A stretch of DNA of 64,000 bases from Azorinus chamasolen (GCA_963576725.1 OY755244.1:79669620-79733619), one strand, 5' to 3'; positions 1-10,202 are shown, counted from the first letter of the stretch. Notes: a model not told the origin generated them from the letters alone. Made by a program: numbers and translations.

Positions 1-167
1 TGACAGTTACTGCGAATTACACATTTATCTTATTTCACGTTTGTTCAAATACAAGACCAGTGCGTGAAATATTGCTGGACTATAAGGGAACGTCGTGCTC
101 GTTGACGCACCATCTATTTCGCGTTTATGTGTCAAAGAAAAACGTGGATTCATCGGTAGAAGATTAT

Positions 168-373
168 GGTAGAATCTGTCTTAAGCGGCATTAAAAAAGA
201 GGTCGAATTATGGGTCTGTAAGGCAGGTGGTAGCATAATACAGGGTAAAAGTAATACAGACAGCTCCTATAGAGCTTTCTGCATTACTTTTGCCCTGCAT
301 TAAGCACCACCTGATTTTTAAGACTCGTAGTTTTGATAAATGAATGACCGCTGAGGAAAGGTTCTCCTGTATT
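168..373. mobile_element. hpA hairpin MITE
   Basis: Degenerate ends TAGAATCTGTCTTAAGCGG and TTCTCCTGTA enclose a palindrome whose arms read CAGGTGGTAGC and CACCACCTG, with apex AGCTCCTATAGAGCT. No coding capacity. The ends fit a Tc1/mariner-pogo style MITE; the right arm has lost one base at the GCTACC position. Confidence 0.8.
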
Positions 374-778
374 GGTAAAATTTCAGTACCAAATATAAAT
401 ATTGGTTATGGCGGCTTTGGAGCTAAATGTGTCGCTAAACCACAATTTGTCTCTTCCGTTATTCTTCCCTAATCTACGACAGTTAGGATCAATGCAATAT
501 TTACGCAAGATTCGATTATAATCGCTGTGCAAATTACAATCATCAACAAATATTTTTCAATGATTCCCCTAAAATAGCGACTAGTTTACTCAACTATTGA
601 TAACATTAAGCTACTGACGTACGGAGGAAGCCAGTCACCAAACCGTTGACAAATATTCGATATGTTGTGGTCAAATTTGTTATTTTATTAGCGCTTGAAA
701 ATTGTTTTTGAACAGATACTGCGAATTACACAACCACAGAGGCTTCCTTGAGAAAGGTGCGTAAGATCAGGTGACACA
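374..778. other. No feature seen
   Basis: AT-rich sequence without a recognisable gene, hairpin or tandem repeat. Confidence 0.5.
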
Positions 779-1000
779 TTTAAACCTTATCCTCGTTATA
801 TAAAAAAATAAATCCTGCTCAAATTTAGATCTGGTGAAATTTTGACCACACTTCCGATTCGAACAAACATTTGAAAAAACTATTGACCAAGTGTCAAACA
901 GATTGGACCCTGATGAGATGCCGAGTTACTCGGCATCTCATCTGGGTCCAGGCTGTTTGCAATAGCGAGTTTAAGTCGCACTTAGCTGAATCAGGGTTTA
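779..1000. mobile_element. hpC hairpin MITE
   Basis: TTAAACCTTAT start and CAGGGTTTA end give degenerate piggyBac-style TTAA-type ends. The palindrome (895-961) has apex GCCGAGTTACTCGGC. One arm reads CCTGATG and the other CATCTGGG, leaving the family's single fixed mismatch. Non-coding; closest relative in the window is 51031-51258. Confidence 0.75.
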
Positions 1001-1195
1001 TGCATGGGGATATCACCTATTTGAGTTTAACTAAATACTGATGAATGCATATCAGCTAGGGGGAATTGTTGAATGAAAATTTGCTTAGAGCCTGGTCCTC
1101 GGCCTGTAGCAGGGGGTCTGCTACTTTAGGGGAACACTGGTTTCAAAGCCACAAAAATTCATTTTATCCCAATCGTTCAAAGAATACAGTAAAAT

Positions 1196-1312
1196 ATGCC
1201 TTAAGCGGTCATTCTTGTTTTGAATACATGTATATGAGTCTTAAAAAGTAGGTGGTTGGTTAATGCAATGTACAAGTAATGCGGAAAGCTCCTATAGCTC
1301 ATATAGCCGTTT
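1196..1312. mobile_element. hpA fragment (left half)
   Basis: Left TIR remnant CTTAAGCGGTCATTC and the arm TAGGTGGTTGGTTAATGC run to the apex GCTCCTATAGCTC, where the element stops. The right arm is missing, as expected if a palindrome collapsed at its centre. Confidence 0.65.
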
Positions 1313-1328
1313 ATACCGTTAATATTAA

Positions 1329-1529
1329 AACAGTAAACCCCCTCTAAACCGGACGTTTGATTTAGTATAAATATCGGTCTTGGAGACAGGTGGCAGCTTA
1401 ATGCAGGATGGAAGTCATGGAGCTTTAGAGCAGCTTTCTGCATGACTTTCACCCTGCATTAAGCAGACACCTGCCTAAAAGAATCTAAATTCTTCTCTAC
1501 TAGAATTTCGGTTTTGAGGTGTTTTATTA
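1329..1529. mobile_element. hpA MITE, 'CCGGACG' TIR dialect
   Basis: Left end AACAGTAAACCCCCTCTAAA with CCGGACG; right end carries the complementary CGGTTTTGAGGTGTTTTA. Arms CAGGTGGCAGC and GCAGACACCTG. The end sequence differs from most hpA copies while the core is the same. Confidence 0.75.
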
Positions 1530-1601
1530 TAAATGTCTGTAATACTGATTATAAGACTTCACCTAATGACCTTTTATGACAGTTTCTATCAATTGTCAAT
1601 T

Positions 1602-1740
1602 ATTAACCTTTTACTCCATGAATATTAATGTAAGAAATAATCACATCGTGAATAGTACCTTTAACAATGCCACATGAGCATATAATACATGTATGTTGGT
1701 CATGGCAGAAACTGTAGAATCATTTATTATTGTTATTATT

Positions 1741-1819
<79 letters not shown>

Positions 1820-1920
1820 TATTATTATTATCATTATTATATCATAAGGGTAAAAAGCAGACTTTGATCATATTCTACCGGTACTGTTTGGTTCAGGTAT
1901 ACTCTGTTTGCAATAAAACA
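1602..1920. mobile_element. hpB MITE interrupted by microsatellite
   Basis: TTAACCTTTTACTCCATG start, then the hpB interior (CATGGCAGAAACTGTAGAATC). An AT-rich microsatellite has expanded where ATATCTATATTATTT normally stands. The palindrome after it is decayed (AGACTTTGATCATATTC, TACTCTGTTTGC). Confidence 0.7.
1723..1842. repeat. (TTA)n / (TTTA)n microsatellite
   Basis: About 120 bp of TTATT, TTTA and TTA units, located inside an hpB element. Confidence 0.95.
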
Positions 1921-2125
1921 TATTCTGATCATACGGCTTCTACATGCTGATCTGGGTCTACTCTTTCTGAATAGGCGTCTCTATTGAGTAAATTGTTCAG
2001 GATAGTTATGTGTTTGAGGAATTGTTACAACAAAGGGTTATTTGTTCTAGAGAGTTGTTACAATAGAGGGCAATAATATATTCAGTGTTCCGGGGCTGTT
2101 GTTGTCCCGAGCCCGAAGGGCGTGA

Positions 2126-2149
2126 GCACGAGAATCGCCTTGTACATAT
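2126..2149 (+). repeat. Single copy of the 32-bp GTGAGCACGAGAATCGCC repeat
   Basis: GTGAGCACGAGAATCGCC followed by TTGTAC, the same motif that is tandemly repeated at 4255-4635. It lies just outside the left end of the candidate element at 2150. Confidence 0.75.
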
Positions 2150-2641
2150 ATTCCTACCCATTTACCCGTTTTTCTACGCGTAAGAAACGGGTAGTGAACG
2201 GTTAACGAACGGTTAACGAACGGTTACGAGATAAACGGTCTACACGCGTTAAACGCGTAAAGAAACGATTATACCAAAGAAGTTGCGGTAGGTGCATAAA
2301 TTTCCCGTTACATGCGGAGATTTCGGATCTTATCGATAATAGCCGTTTCAAAAAAGTCCGAATGAAACGGGTTAGCCAAAATAAGAATCGATTCGTCATT
2401 CAACGAATGTTTAGCGGTTCAATCCCGGCTAGTGTCGACGATTTGCTCATTTAGGTAACGATATGTTTGTACAAAGCTATAATATCAGATATCCACTGTA
2501 AATCAAACAAATGGATTGAAGAATTAGTTCTTTTTGAGTAGGTTTCTACATTTCAGATAAAAAAACTGTCACAAAGTAAACCACCAAATTTTGGATCTAG
2601 AATGAAGAAACCTACTAAAGAATTCAGATCTATTCTATTTC

Positions 2642-2868
2642 TTAACCCTTTCCCATTTGAATATTTCTGTCAGAAAAAATGACATCATGAGTATTTATTA
2701 GATCTTGCTGAATTTAACAACGGTATAAGTGCACACGCCTTTTTGATATTTGTAGAAAATATAGTCAACTCTTATAATTTCATAAGCAGAGTGGACTCTG
2801 GTCCGACAATCCCTCCAAGAACCTTCATGTCTAGGTTTACTCTGTTTGCAAAAGCGTTAGAGTGTTAA
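2642..2868. mobile_element. hpB MITE, degraded
   Basis: TTAACCCTTTCCCATTTG at left and a terminal TTAA at right. The interior keeps ATAATTTCATAAGC and TACTCTGTTTGCAAAAGCG, but the palindrome arms no longer pair well (GACTCTGGTCCGAC). Confidence 0.65.
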
Positions 2869-3838
2869 ATCCATGTGTATGTTATAGGATAAGCAAATAA
2901 TGCAGACCCAAGATCAAACGGCTTCCGAGCGAGCAATCTGATCTGAAACTTTTACGTTTTCAAAGGTGTTTTCATCATTATGAGGTAGATCTAAAGCGTT
3001 TTAAACAAATAAGCATATTTCATGCTCACATATAACTATGAAAAAAATCTTATTATTTTATTACTTTGTTAAGATTAAACCTTTGTATGCCGAAATTTAA
3101 AAGTGGAATGGCCCATCACTGTTTAACTGTATATTTCATTCTCTATTACCAGGCTTATATTTGCTAGATGATTTTAATTAGACCTATGAAAATACTAGTG
3201 AAGACCCTGATCTACACCCTGATTTTGTAGCTATATTGTCTGTGTTTACACTGCTTTCAAATGTCAGTACTTTTGTTCCCCGCATTCGAATATTTAAAAA
3301 ATACTAACTCTATAACTGTTATGAATGCATGAAAATAAATTGTCTTAGTTGAAGGCTTTATTATTTACCCAGCCTAAATATACGATCAAAGATGCAAGAT
3401 GGTCAGTAAATCCCCTGGCTATTTTCTCAGCAGGGGACAATGGTCTTGACAGTGATCACACCGCTGCTTTCTTATCAACAAAGTTGCGAACTATTACGCA
3501 ACAGAAATACCAAATAATGTGCCCAATGATCTGAAAGTATGTTTTATAGCTTCTCCAAAATACAAGAAAACTATGTTTTGTATAATTGTAGATCTATGGC
3601 TCAGCACAAAGTTAAATCCAAACGTTTAGACTAATTAAGATTAATAAAACTTCTAGTTTTAACGATAGTTTAGATTGATATGATCTAGATCTATTGTAAA
3701 ATACTTATACTATATCTTCTACGGTACTGTACGTACAGTAGCAAAAAAGTCATTTTAAAACACATAGATGAACGCCATGAGATCTAGATCTAGCTAGATC
3801 TTATGGAAATGGAACGAGAATTAAAAGTTTTAATACTG
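2869..3838. other. No gene; one hpB-like scrap
   Basis: Mostly unremarkable AT-rich sequence. At about 3195-3270 AGACCCTGATCTACACC and GTTTACACTGC look like a heavily mutated hpB palindrome. Confidence 0.4.
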
Positions 3839-4012
3839 TTAACCCTTTCGCTGCCAATGTCGGATCTGTGATAACCTTTGCAAACAGTTTAGATCCAGAT
3901 GAGACGCAAAATGTTTTGGACCCAGATGAGACGCCGAGTAACTCGGCATTTTATCTGGATCAAAACTGTTTGTTACTGTCACTATGTTTTTGAAATCTTA
4001 ATTTTACATATC
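3839..4012. mobile_element. hpC MITE, truncated, with duplicated arm
   Basis: TTAACCCTTTCGCTGCCAAT start. The arm AGATCCAGATGAGACGC occurs twice in a row before the apex GCCGAGTAACTCGGC. The far terminus (GGCAGCGAAAGGGTTAA in full copies) is missing. Confidence 0.7.
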
Positions 4013-4254
4013 AGGAGTGTCCAACAGGTAAATGAGAAAGTCTCCCATTTCAAATAAAGGCCATATCAAGGGTTACCCCCCTTTCGTCCATGATTACTCC
4101 CCTTTCATCCGGGCTCTTAAACGTTTAGGAAACGCGTTAAGATACGCGTAAACAAACGGTTAGAAACCCGTTTAACGAAACGGCTAAGAAACGGTTAACG
4201 AACGGTTAGGTAACGCGTAAGAAACGCGTTAAGTGGGTAGGAATAGCGTATTTA

Positions 4255-4635
4255 CCACTGTACTACAGTACTTGAGCATGAGAATTGCCTTTATAGGAGC
4301 ACGTGAGCACGAGAATCGCCTTATACAACAGCGCGTGAGCATGAGAGAATCGCCCTGTACAACATCGCTTGAGCACGGGAATCGCCTTTTACGACAGTGT
4401 GTGAGCACGGGAATCACCTTTTACGACAGTGCGTGAGCAACGACGCTATGCACGAGTATCGCCTTGTACAACAGCGCGTGGGCACGAGAATAGCGTTATA
4501 CAACAGCAGGGGAACATGAGAGAATCGCCTGGTACAACAGCACATGAGCACGAGAATCGCCTTGTACAAAAGCGTGTGAGCACGAGAATCGCCTTGTTAA
4601 TACGTAGGTAATCGGGACTACAACAGCACGTTTCA
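4255..4635 (+). repeat. 32-bp minisatellite, ~11-12 units
   Basis: Imperfect tandem copies of GTGAGCACGAGAATCGCC followed by TTGTACAACAGCGC. Small open frames on both strands arise from the repeat and are not credible genes. Confidence 0.9.
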
Positions 4636-4639
4636 TGCA

Positions 4640-5114
4640 AGAATTATTTTTTACTGTTTGAGCAGACATGTTTTATAGTATTATGAGTATTAATCAAGGA
4701 CAAAACGCCGCGAAGGTATTGCAGAAATTTAAAAACTGGACTGTTTTTGTTTTGTCTGGTACCTGGTAAGAATGGTAAGCTGGAAAACAAATAAACGTTG
4801 ATATCTTTTTTCCCTTTAGTCTGAGAATATGGATGAGAAATCAGAGATTGTATAACGTTTTGCTTGATTTCGAATTCATTCTCAAGCATCTGATTTCAAT
4901 CAATATCTGACCAATCAGATCTTTTGAGAGTAAATAAGAGTCGAGCCTAGAAGTTTGTTTTAACCGGATCGTAGTTCATCAACTGTGTATTTAGGGAGCC
5001 AATGGTTCTCTAATGTACCGATTAACCATGGCTGGCAGAGCAAATGTCGTTTGCATTACAGTAGAACTTGTCTTAAGCAGCCATTCATTTAAATCTTAAA
5101 ACACATCTGGTTGT
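4640..5114. other. No feature seen
   Basis: No repeat or gene recognised, apart from an isolated hpA-like scrap ACAGTAGAACTTGTCTTAAG near 5060. Confidence 0.4.
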
Positions 5115-5267
5115 TTAACCCTTTCCTTCATATAAAAGCCTTTTCCCACATTTGCAAAACACTGTAGACCCAGATCAGATGGCTACAAATGTTCCACCTT
5201 CCATACTGTCCATGAATATGTAGTAAGTATTGAAATTTATAATAAATATAGAACAGGGAATGGTTAA
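5115..5267. mobile_element. hpB2 MITE with internal deletion
   Basis: TTAACCCTTTCCTTCATA start and AACAGGGAATGGTTAA end. Only one palindrome arm survives (AGACCCAGATCAGATGGCT). Fuller relatives are at 28998-29230 and 35376-35638. Confidence 0.75.
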
Positions 5268-5350
5268 TACAGGGCAAAAGGGTTAATGCAGGGCAAATGT
5301 AATACAGGAGCTTTCTGCATTATTATTGATCTGCATTAAGCTACTACCAC
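5268..5350. mobile_element. hpA core fragment
   Basis: Adjacent partial arms TTAATGCAGGGCAAATG and GAGCTTTCTGCATTATT with GCATTAAGCTACTACC; no TIRs. Confidence 0.6.
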
Positions 5351-5520
5351 GTAATAAGACTTCTACTGTAATGCTAAAGGCTTATGTTTACTGTTTTCAA
5401 ACTCAAACCACAATGCCAAACAATTTAGATCCTTTTCGAGATTACGTATTTTATAAAGAGCCAGCATAATTATTTGCAAAGGTTATCACGGGTTTGTAAA
5501 TAATTTATAAATGTCTATAC

Positions 5521-5550
5521 ATTAAAACCTCTCTATAACGGCCACTAAAT
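5521..5550 (+). repeat. Duplicated hpA terminus
   Basis: An extra copy of AAAACCTCTCTATAACGGCC and CACTAAATTA directly abuts the intact element that begins at 5551. Confidence 0.8.
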
Positions 5551-5759
5551 TACAGTAAAACCTCTCTATAACGGCCACTAAATTACATCAAGGGTTTTTG
5601 TGTTAAAGGCAGGTGGCTGCCTAAAGCTAGGTGAAAGTAAAACAGAACGCTCCTATAGGAGCGTTCTGTTTTACTTTCACCCTGCTTTATGCAGCCACCT
5701 GTCCTAAATACCAACTAATTAACACAATTTAGTGGCCGTTATAGAGAGGTTTTACTGTA
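5551..5759. mobile_element. hpA MITE, intact 209 bp ('ATAACGGCC' dialect)
   Basis: Begins TACAGTAAAACCTCTCTATA and ends with the exact complement, closing on TACTGTA. The outer inverted repeat is perfect for about 35 bp, down to CACTAAATT. The inner stem includes AAAACAGAACGCTCC and apex GCTCCTATAGGAGC (5649-5662). The TA flanks and ends resemble pogo/Tigger-type transposons. No coding capacity. Confidence 0.92.
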
Positions 5760-5784
5760 CCTGTATGACCAGGTGAATTCCCTA

Positions 5785-5993
5785 TACAGTATAACGTGTC
5801 CTACGTGGTAACGCATTTATTGAACATAGGAGTGCTAAAAAGCAGGTGTTTGCTTAATGCAAGGCAAAAATAATGCAGAAAGCTCCTATGGGAGATTTCT
5901 GCATTACCTTTGACCTGCATAAAACTATCACCTGCCTTCCAGATCCATAATAAGAACTCTTCTTATTGACCGCGTAAGACCCGTTCTACTGTA
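5785..5993. mobile_element. hpA MITE, 209 bp
   Basis: TACAGTATAACGTGTCCTAC start and CCCGTTCTACTGTA end. The palindrome has TTTGC in the left arm against ACTATC in the right, the family's fixed mismatch. It lies 25 bp from the preceding hpA copy. Confidence 0.88.
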
Positions 5994-6046
5994 GAAGCTA
6001 AGCAACAGAAGTGCATGCGTACTGAACTACTGTCGAGTAACACTGA

Positions 6047-6267
6047 AACGCCTTTAAATGCCGTTTCAAACACATTAGGGTTCAGATCAAATAGTTTCTA
6101 TAGGTGCCATATGATCAGGATTTGCTCTAATTGCATTATGGTAAAAAGATATCTGATTCCACAGTTTCTGTCAAAAGACCACCTTTGTATACGGCACTAT
6201 AAAATAAATCAGCTAATAAATATTCATGTTGGTGTTATTTCTTACATGAATATTCATGGAGTAAGTA
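6047..6267. mobile_element. hpB fragment
   Basis: Contains TGATCAGGATTTGCTCT, ATTCCACAGTTTCTGTC and the distal end ATGAATATTCATGGAGTAA. The TTAA terminus and one arm are lost. Confidence 0.65.
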
Positions 6268-6395
6268 CAAAATGTACATGTAGTTGAAGTGGATCGATAG
6301 CTCGTTTCAGTCATTACACAGAACAGAACAAAATAGTCACTGAGTGGTTACCGAGGATAGGGTGACCAGTGTCAGGATAATGTGTCAGGTGTTGT

Positions 6396-6611
6396 TTAAC
6401 CCTTTCACTCATACAAATGCATTTTCACATCTTTGTAGGAGTCATCTGACCAGGGTCTGTCCTGTTTGCTTATGGAATGATATGTATATTTGATTCTACA
6501 GTTTCTGCAACATGCAACAGAAATGTGCCCATATGCCGTTATGAAACTTCAGTTAGTAAATATCCATTATCTCATCATTTCTTACATGAATATTCAAAGG
6601 GAAAGGGTCAA
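6396..6611. mobile_element. hpB MITE lacking one palindrome arm
   Basis: TTAACCCTTTCACTCATAC start and GGGAAAGGGTCAA end. One arm remains (CATCTGACCAGGGTCTG) and the opposite arm is gone while both termini are kept. Confidence 0.75.
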
Positions 6612-7352
6612 AGTCCGTTTAACTATCAGTGCTTACAAGAAGCGAATTGCATGTAAACAGACCAGGTGTCCATTGTTTCCAATATGCCTGCAAGTATACG
6701 ATTTCCATAATGCATGCATAAGAGAAAAACTGTAAGTTTATCAAAATCTGGTTGTCTATTAAATCATGTAGATCAAAGTTTCCTGTCAGTGGTCGTTAGT
6801 ATTATGAACATTATCACCGTGATAGATCTTAGATAAGTCGAGTGTCTTCAAAGGAAGGCCTGGTAAAAACAGTTGCAAAAAACAAAATAAGATTTTCAGG
6901 TTTAGCTCACGGTCCAATTACATTTGGAGAGATAATTTGCAGATTATTACTACCACAAAGTGACAACAGCCACGCCTTGTTCATAATAGCAGCTTATAGT
7001 ACTTTAAAGCCACAGAAGATCCTTGAAACTTTGACACACTACTTAAAAATTGAAGGCCAATTGAAAGCAGATTTTTGTCAATACCGTATTGCCAACACTA
7101 TCGTTCTATCGTTACTATCACTGGTACTTTGCAACACCTGATCACTGTACATATTGTTTCTGTGATGTAATCGATTGTTTTGTTTGTAGCAACACTAATT
7201 AAGACACTTATTAGCAGATAAAAACTATTGTAGACATTTATTTTTAGTCTGGCTAAAGTTTTTAAAATGATCTTATCTGGCTGCCAAAAACTAGGCCGGG
7301 AATCTAACACAGACATGCCCTAATTTAGGCTGTTCTTGACGTCATAGTACAA
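6612..7352. other. No feature seen
   Basis: An open frame at 6842-7141 (99 codons, no database-like motif I recognise) lacks obvious promoter, splice or domain signals. I do not call it a gene. Confidence 0.4.
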
Positions 7353-7589
7353 CTAAACCCTTCACTCGCTATATCCGCATTTGCAAACAGCTTGGATCCA
7401 GATGAGACGCCGAGTAACTCGGCGTCTCATCAGGATCCAAGCTGTTTGACACTCGATTAATAATTCCTCAGAGGCTTGTTCGAAATGAAAGTATTTAAAA
7501 TTGCACAAACTCAACATTTGAGCAAACATGTTTTGGGTTTTTTTTTGCAGTTGGTTTTATCTATTTTGCTCAGCAGGCTAAAGGTTTAA
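7353..7589. mobile_element. hpC hairpin MITE
   Basis: CTAAACCCTTCACTCGC start and GGCTAAAGGTTTAA end. Palindrome 7385-7450: arms GGATCCAGATGAGACG and CGTCTCATCAGGATCC differ only at the fixed A/T site; apex GCCGAGTAACTCGGC. Confidence 0.82.
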
Positions 7590-7604
7590 CCATTGCTACG
7601 CCGC

Positions 7605-7680
7605 GAGTAACCGATCTGACTACGCACTAGACACCGAGTAATTCCGTATCCCATCAGGATCCAAACTTGTTCATATTCAT
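7605..7680. mobile_element. hpC decayed fragment
   Basis: GACACCGAGTAATTCCGTAT and CATCAGGATCCAAAC remain, without a paired left arm. Confidence 0.5.
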
Positions 7681-7954
7681 ATTGTATGTTTACAGGAAAA
7701 AGACAATATAAAATTTATAGTATTGTAATGCAAAAAAACGGGACAAGTTTTGAGCGAGCCAAAATGTGCACATCATTGTGAAGGTTAGGCTGATTGTTAT
7801 CGGAAGTTCGATCACATAATGAGCCTATCTGAAATATTTCTAGATCAAAATTAGACTAAGGGACATGTTTAAACTGAGAGTATTGAACAGGTTAACAGGG
7901 AAGTGCCGACAGAATGATTCTCTCAAATCAATGTTCACTCCTCGAGTGTATATA

Positions 7955-8161
7955 TAGCAGAAACTGCCTTAAGCTGCCGTCAAAAGGGGGTGGAATTATA
8001 AGTCTGTATGGTAGATGGTAGCTTAATGCAGGACAAAATAATGCAAAAAGCTTCTGGGAGCTTTTTGCATTAGTTTTGTCCTGCATTAAGCAACTATCTG
8101 TCCTTTTTAAAGACTCTTCTGCTCAATAAATGAATGGGCGCTCAGGACGGTTTCTACTGTA
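7955..8161. mobile_element. hpA MITE
   Basis: Ends AGCAGAAACTGCCTTAAGC and GGTTTCTACTGTA. The core GGTAGCTTAATGCAGGAC pairs with GTCCTGCATTAAGCAACT, with the fixed mismatch present. The apex is shortened to GCTTCTGGGAGC. Confidence 0.85.
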
Positions 8162-8182
8162 CATAGTTTGTATACATGCAAA

Positions 8183-8378
8183 TACAGTAGAACCTGACTT
8201 CAGCGACCTTTTATTAATTGGACACAGGGGTCTTAAAAAGCAGGTGGTTGCTTAATGCAGAACAGAAGTAATGCAGAAGCTTTCTGTATTACTTTTGACC
8301 TGCATTAAGCTATCACCTGCCTAACAGACCAATAAATAGTCCTCTTTTTGATGGTCGCTTAAGACAGGTTCTACTGTA
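8183..8378. mobile_element. hpA MITE, first of three in a chain
   Basis: TACAGTAGAACCTGACTTC start and GACAGGTTCTACTGTA end. Its final TA is also the start of the next copy. Confidence 0.88.
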
Positions 8379-8582
8379 CAATAAAACCTGTCTACAGCGA
8401 CCACAAAAATAAATCTATGTCTGGGGTTTGAAGACAGGTGATAGCTTAATACAGGATGAAAGTTATACAGAACGCTCCTGTAGGATCTTCCTACATCAAT
8501 TTGTCCTGCATTAAGCAACCGCGTGTTCTTATGTACCCCCGCATTTATTCATTATACGATGGCTATAGACAGGTTCTAATTA
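8377..8582. mobile_element. hpA MITE, second of the chain
   Basis: TACAATAAAACCTGTCTACA start and GACAGGTTCTAATTA end. The palindrome is diverged near the apex (GCTCCTGTAGGATC). Confidence 0.85.
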
Positions 8583-8792
8583 CGATATAACCTGTCTAAA
8601 GCGACCATCAAAAAGAGGTCTAGTTATGTGTCTGTAGGGCAGGTGGTAGCTTAATACAGGGCAAAAGCAACGCAGAAAGTTCCCACATGAGCTTTCTGTA
8701 TTTATAAGTGTGCCCTGAATTAAGCAACCACCTGCTTTTTAAGATTGATGTGCTAAAATAATTCAAAGTCGCTTAAAACAGGTTCTACTGTA
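8581..8792. mobile_element. hpA MITE, third of the chain
   Basis: TACGATATAACCTGTCTAAA start and CAGGTTCTACTGTA end. Fixed mismatch GGTAGC against GCAACC. It is followed by a further partial terminus CAGTAAAACTTTCTACAACG. Confidence 0.85.
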
Positions 8793-8856
8793 CAGTAAAA
8801 CTTTCTACAACGATTGTTCATAAAGAAACAGTTATTTTCAGCAAAAAAGTAACTGT

Positions 8857-9092
8857 TTAACCTTTTTTTCATATTAACGCTTTTCCATGCATTTTAAAAC
8901 GGCCTTTGCCAACTCCTGTAGTAGCCATCTGATCAATGTCTGCTCTGTTAGCTTATGGTACAATATAGATATAATTCTACACTCTCTGTCAGTTAAAACA
9001 CCCCTTGTTAATAATGCTTTAAAATAGGTTGGTTTATTAATATGCATGATGTCATTACTTCTTATTTGAATATTGAACAGGGAAATAGTTAA
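8857..9092. mobile_element. hpB MITE with collapsed palindrome
   Basis: TTAACCTTTTTTTCAT start and GGGAAATAGTTAA end, with TTAA at both edges. Only one arm (CATCTGATCAATGTCTGC) remains. Confidence 0.75.
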
Positions 9093-9152
9093 TGGAGAAA
9101 CAAAACAATACAGATAGCTCCGATGGGAGTGTCTGTGTTATTTCCGCCCTGT
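9093..9152. mobile_element. hpA apex fragment
   Basis: Paired remnants AATACAGATAGCTCC and GGGAGTGTCTGTGTTATT, about 60 bp in all, squeezed between two hpB elements. Confidence 0.55.
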
Positions 9153-9370
9153 TTTAACCCTTTATTCAATGAATATTTATGTAAACAATAATAACATTAT
9201 GCATATTAGTTAGATTAAATGTATAGACACAGTTAGTTTGGCCATGGTAGAAACTGTAGAATAATATCTATATTATATTATAAGTAAACAGAGTAGACCC
9301 TGATCAGACGGCTCCTATGGAAGCCGTCTGATCTGGGTTTGTACTCTATTTGCAAACAAAGACCATGACT
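9153..9370. mobile_element. hpB hairpin MITE
   Basis: TTAACCCTTTATTCAATG start. Palindrome 9282-9352 has CCTGATC on one arm and GATCTGGG on the other (fixed mismatch), with apex GGCTCCTATGGAAGCC. The right terminus is worn. Confidence 0.8.
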
Positions 9371-9433
9371 TAGGAGTTTTACTGGTTGTTGAATAGAGAT
9401 TATTTTGTGAACAATATGATTGCAGACCTGGAT

Positions 9434-9598
9434 GTACAATAATACCTGTCTTACGCGACCATTAACAAGAGGTCGAATTATGGACATGTAAGATAAGACA
9501 GTGGCGGCAGTTTAATACTCCTAAGGGAGCTTTCTGCATGCGTTCTAAGATTCCTGTATCCATAAATATAAGGTCGCTTAATACAAGTTCTACTGTGC
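9434..9598. mobile_element. hpA MITE, internally deleted
   Basis: TIRs TACAATAATACCTGTCTTAC and CAAGTTCTACTGT are kept. Most of the left inner arm is deleted and only ACTCCTAAGGGAGC remains at the apex. Confidence 0.75.
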
Positions 9599-9689
9599 AT
9601 AAAATAACATTGCCAAGTAGTTTAGTCTACATAGTGCCGTGTGCTTACAAACGTCGATTTAGACAACATTAAAAAATGTGCTATGTTGT

Positions 9690-9775
9690 CTTTCCCAGGA
9701 CTGTTGGATCACTGCGAAGCTGGCGAGAATCCCTGTTACTCGATGTCTCATCTATATCCAAACTGTCTGCAATTG
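9690..9775. mobile_element. hpC decayed fragment
   Basis: GTTACTCGATGTCTCATC and ATCCAAACTGTCTGC match one arm of hpC. The other arm is unrecognisable. Confidence 0.5.
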
Positions 9776-9813
9776 TGACCACATCTTCACACATGGCAAC
9801 AACGGAATAAATG

Positions 9814-10005
9814 TACAGTAGAAACTGTTCTAAGCGGCCATTCATTTATTGAACATAGGAGATGGTTGCTTAATGCAGGGCAAAGGTAATGCGGAAAGCT
9901 CCTAGAGCTTTCTGTATTACTTTTGACCTGCATTAAGCAACCACCTGACATACAGGTCCATAATTCGGTCTCATTTTTATGGCCGCTTAAGACAGGTTAT
10001 ACTGT
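9814..10005. mobile_element. hpA MITE
   Basis: TACAGTAGAAACTGTTCTAA start and ACAGGTTATACTGT end. The arms GGTTGC and GCAACC match here, so this copy is an exception to the fixed-mismatch rule. The apex is shortened to GCTCCTAGAGC. Confidence 0.85.
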
Positions 10006-10060
10006 TTGTCAGTTTCGAAGACAGCTCATTGGGCAAAAATCGTATTATTGTTTGGGTTCG

Positions 10061-10192
10061 GTTAGCCCTTATCAGACTTAGCGCGGCCTGTCTGACATTA
10101 TGCAAACACCGTGGATATCATGGTCAAGCGTCGAGTAACTCAGTGTCTCATCAGGATACTAGCTGTTTGACACTCGATAAATCGTTTCTGAA
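10061..10192. mobile_element. hpC degraded copy
   Basis: TTAGCCCTTATCAGAC, GTCGAGTAACTCAGTGTCTC and CTGTTTGACACTCG remain. The left arm is heavily mutated. Confidence 0.6.
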
Positions 10193-10202
10193 AAAAAATG
10201 CT

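Larger units (their letters stand above)
2150..4244. mobile_element. Candidate 2.1-kb element with CpG-rich inverted ends
   Basis: Left end ATTCCTACCCATTTACCCG and right end (reverse complement) ATTCCTACCCACTTAACGCG are similar over ~30 bp. Subterminal stretches repeat AACGGTTAACG at both ends (about 2200-2240 and 4185-4215), and ACGCGT sites are dense. No transposase frame is visible, and hpB and hpC elements are nested inside. It interrupts the 32-bp GTGAGCACGAG repeat. No clear target duplication was found, so the boundaries are inferred. Confidence 0.45.

Noticed and set aside
2405..2450. tRNA- or SINE-like B box (GGTTCAATCCCGG)
   Set aside because: No matching A box or cloverleaf could be found at the right distance.
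6842..7141. 99-codon frame as a gene
   Set aside because: No recognisable domain, no support from surrounding splice or promoter signals, and length is within chance for this much AT-rich DNA.
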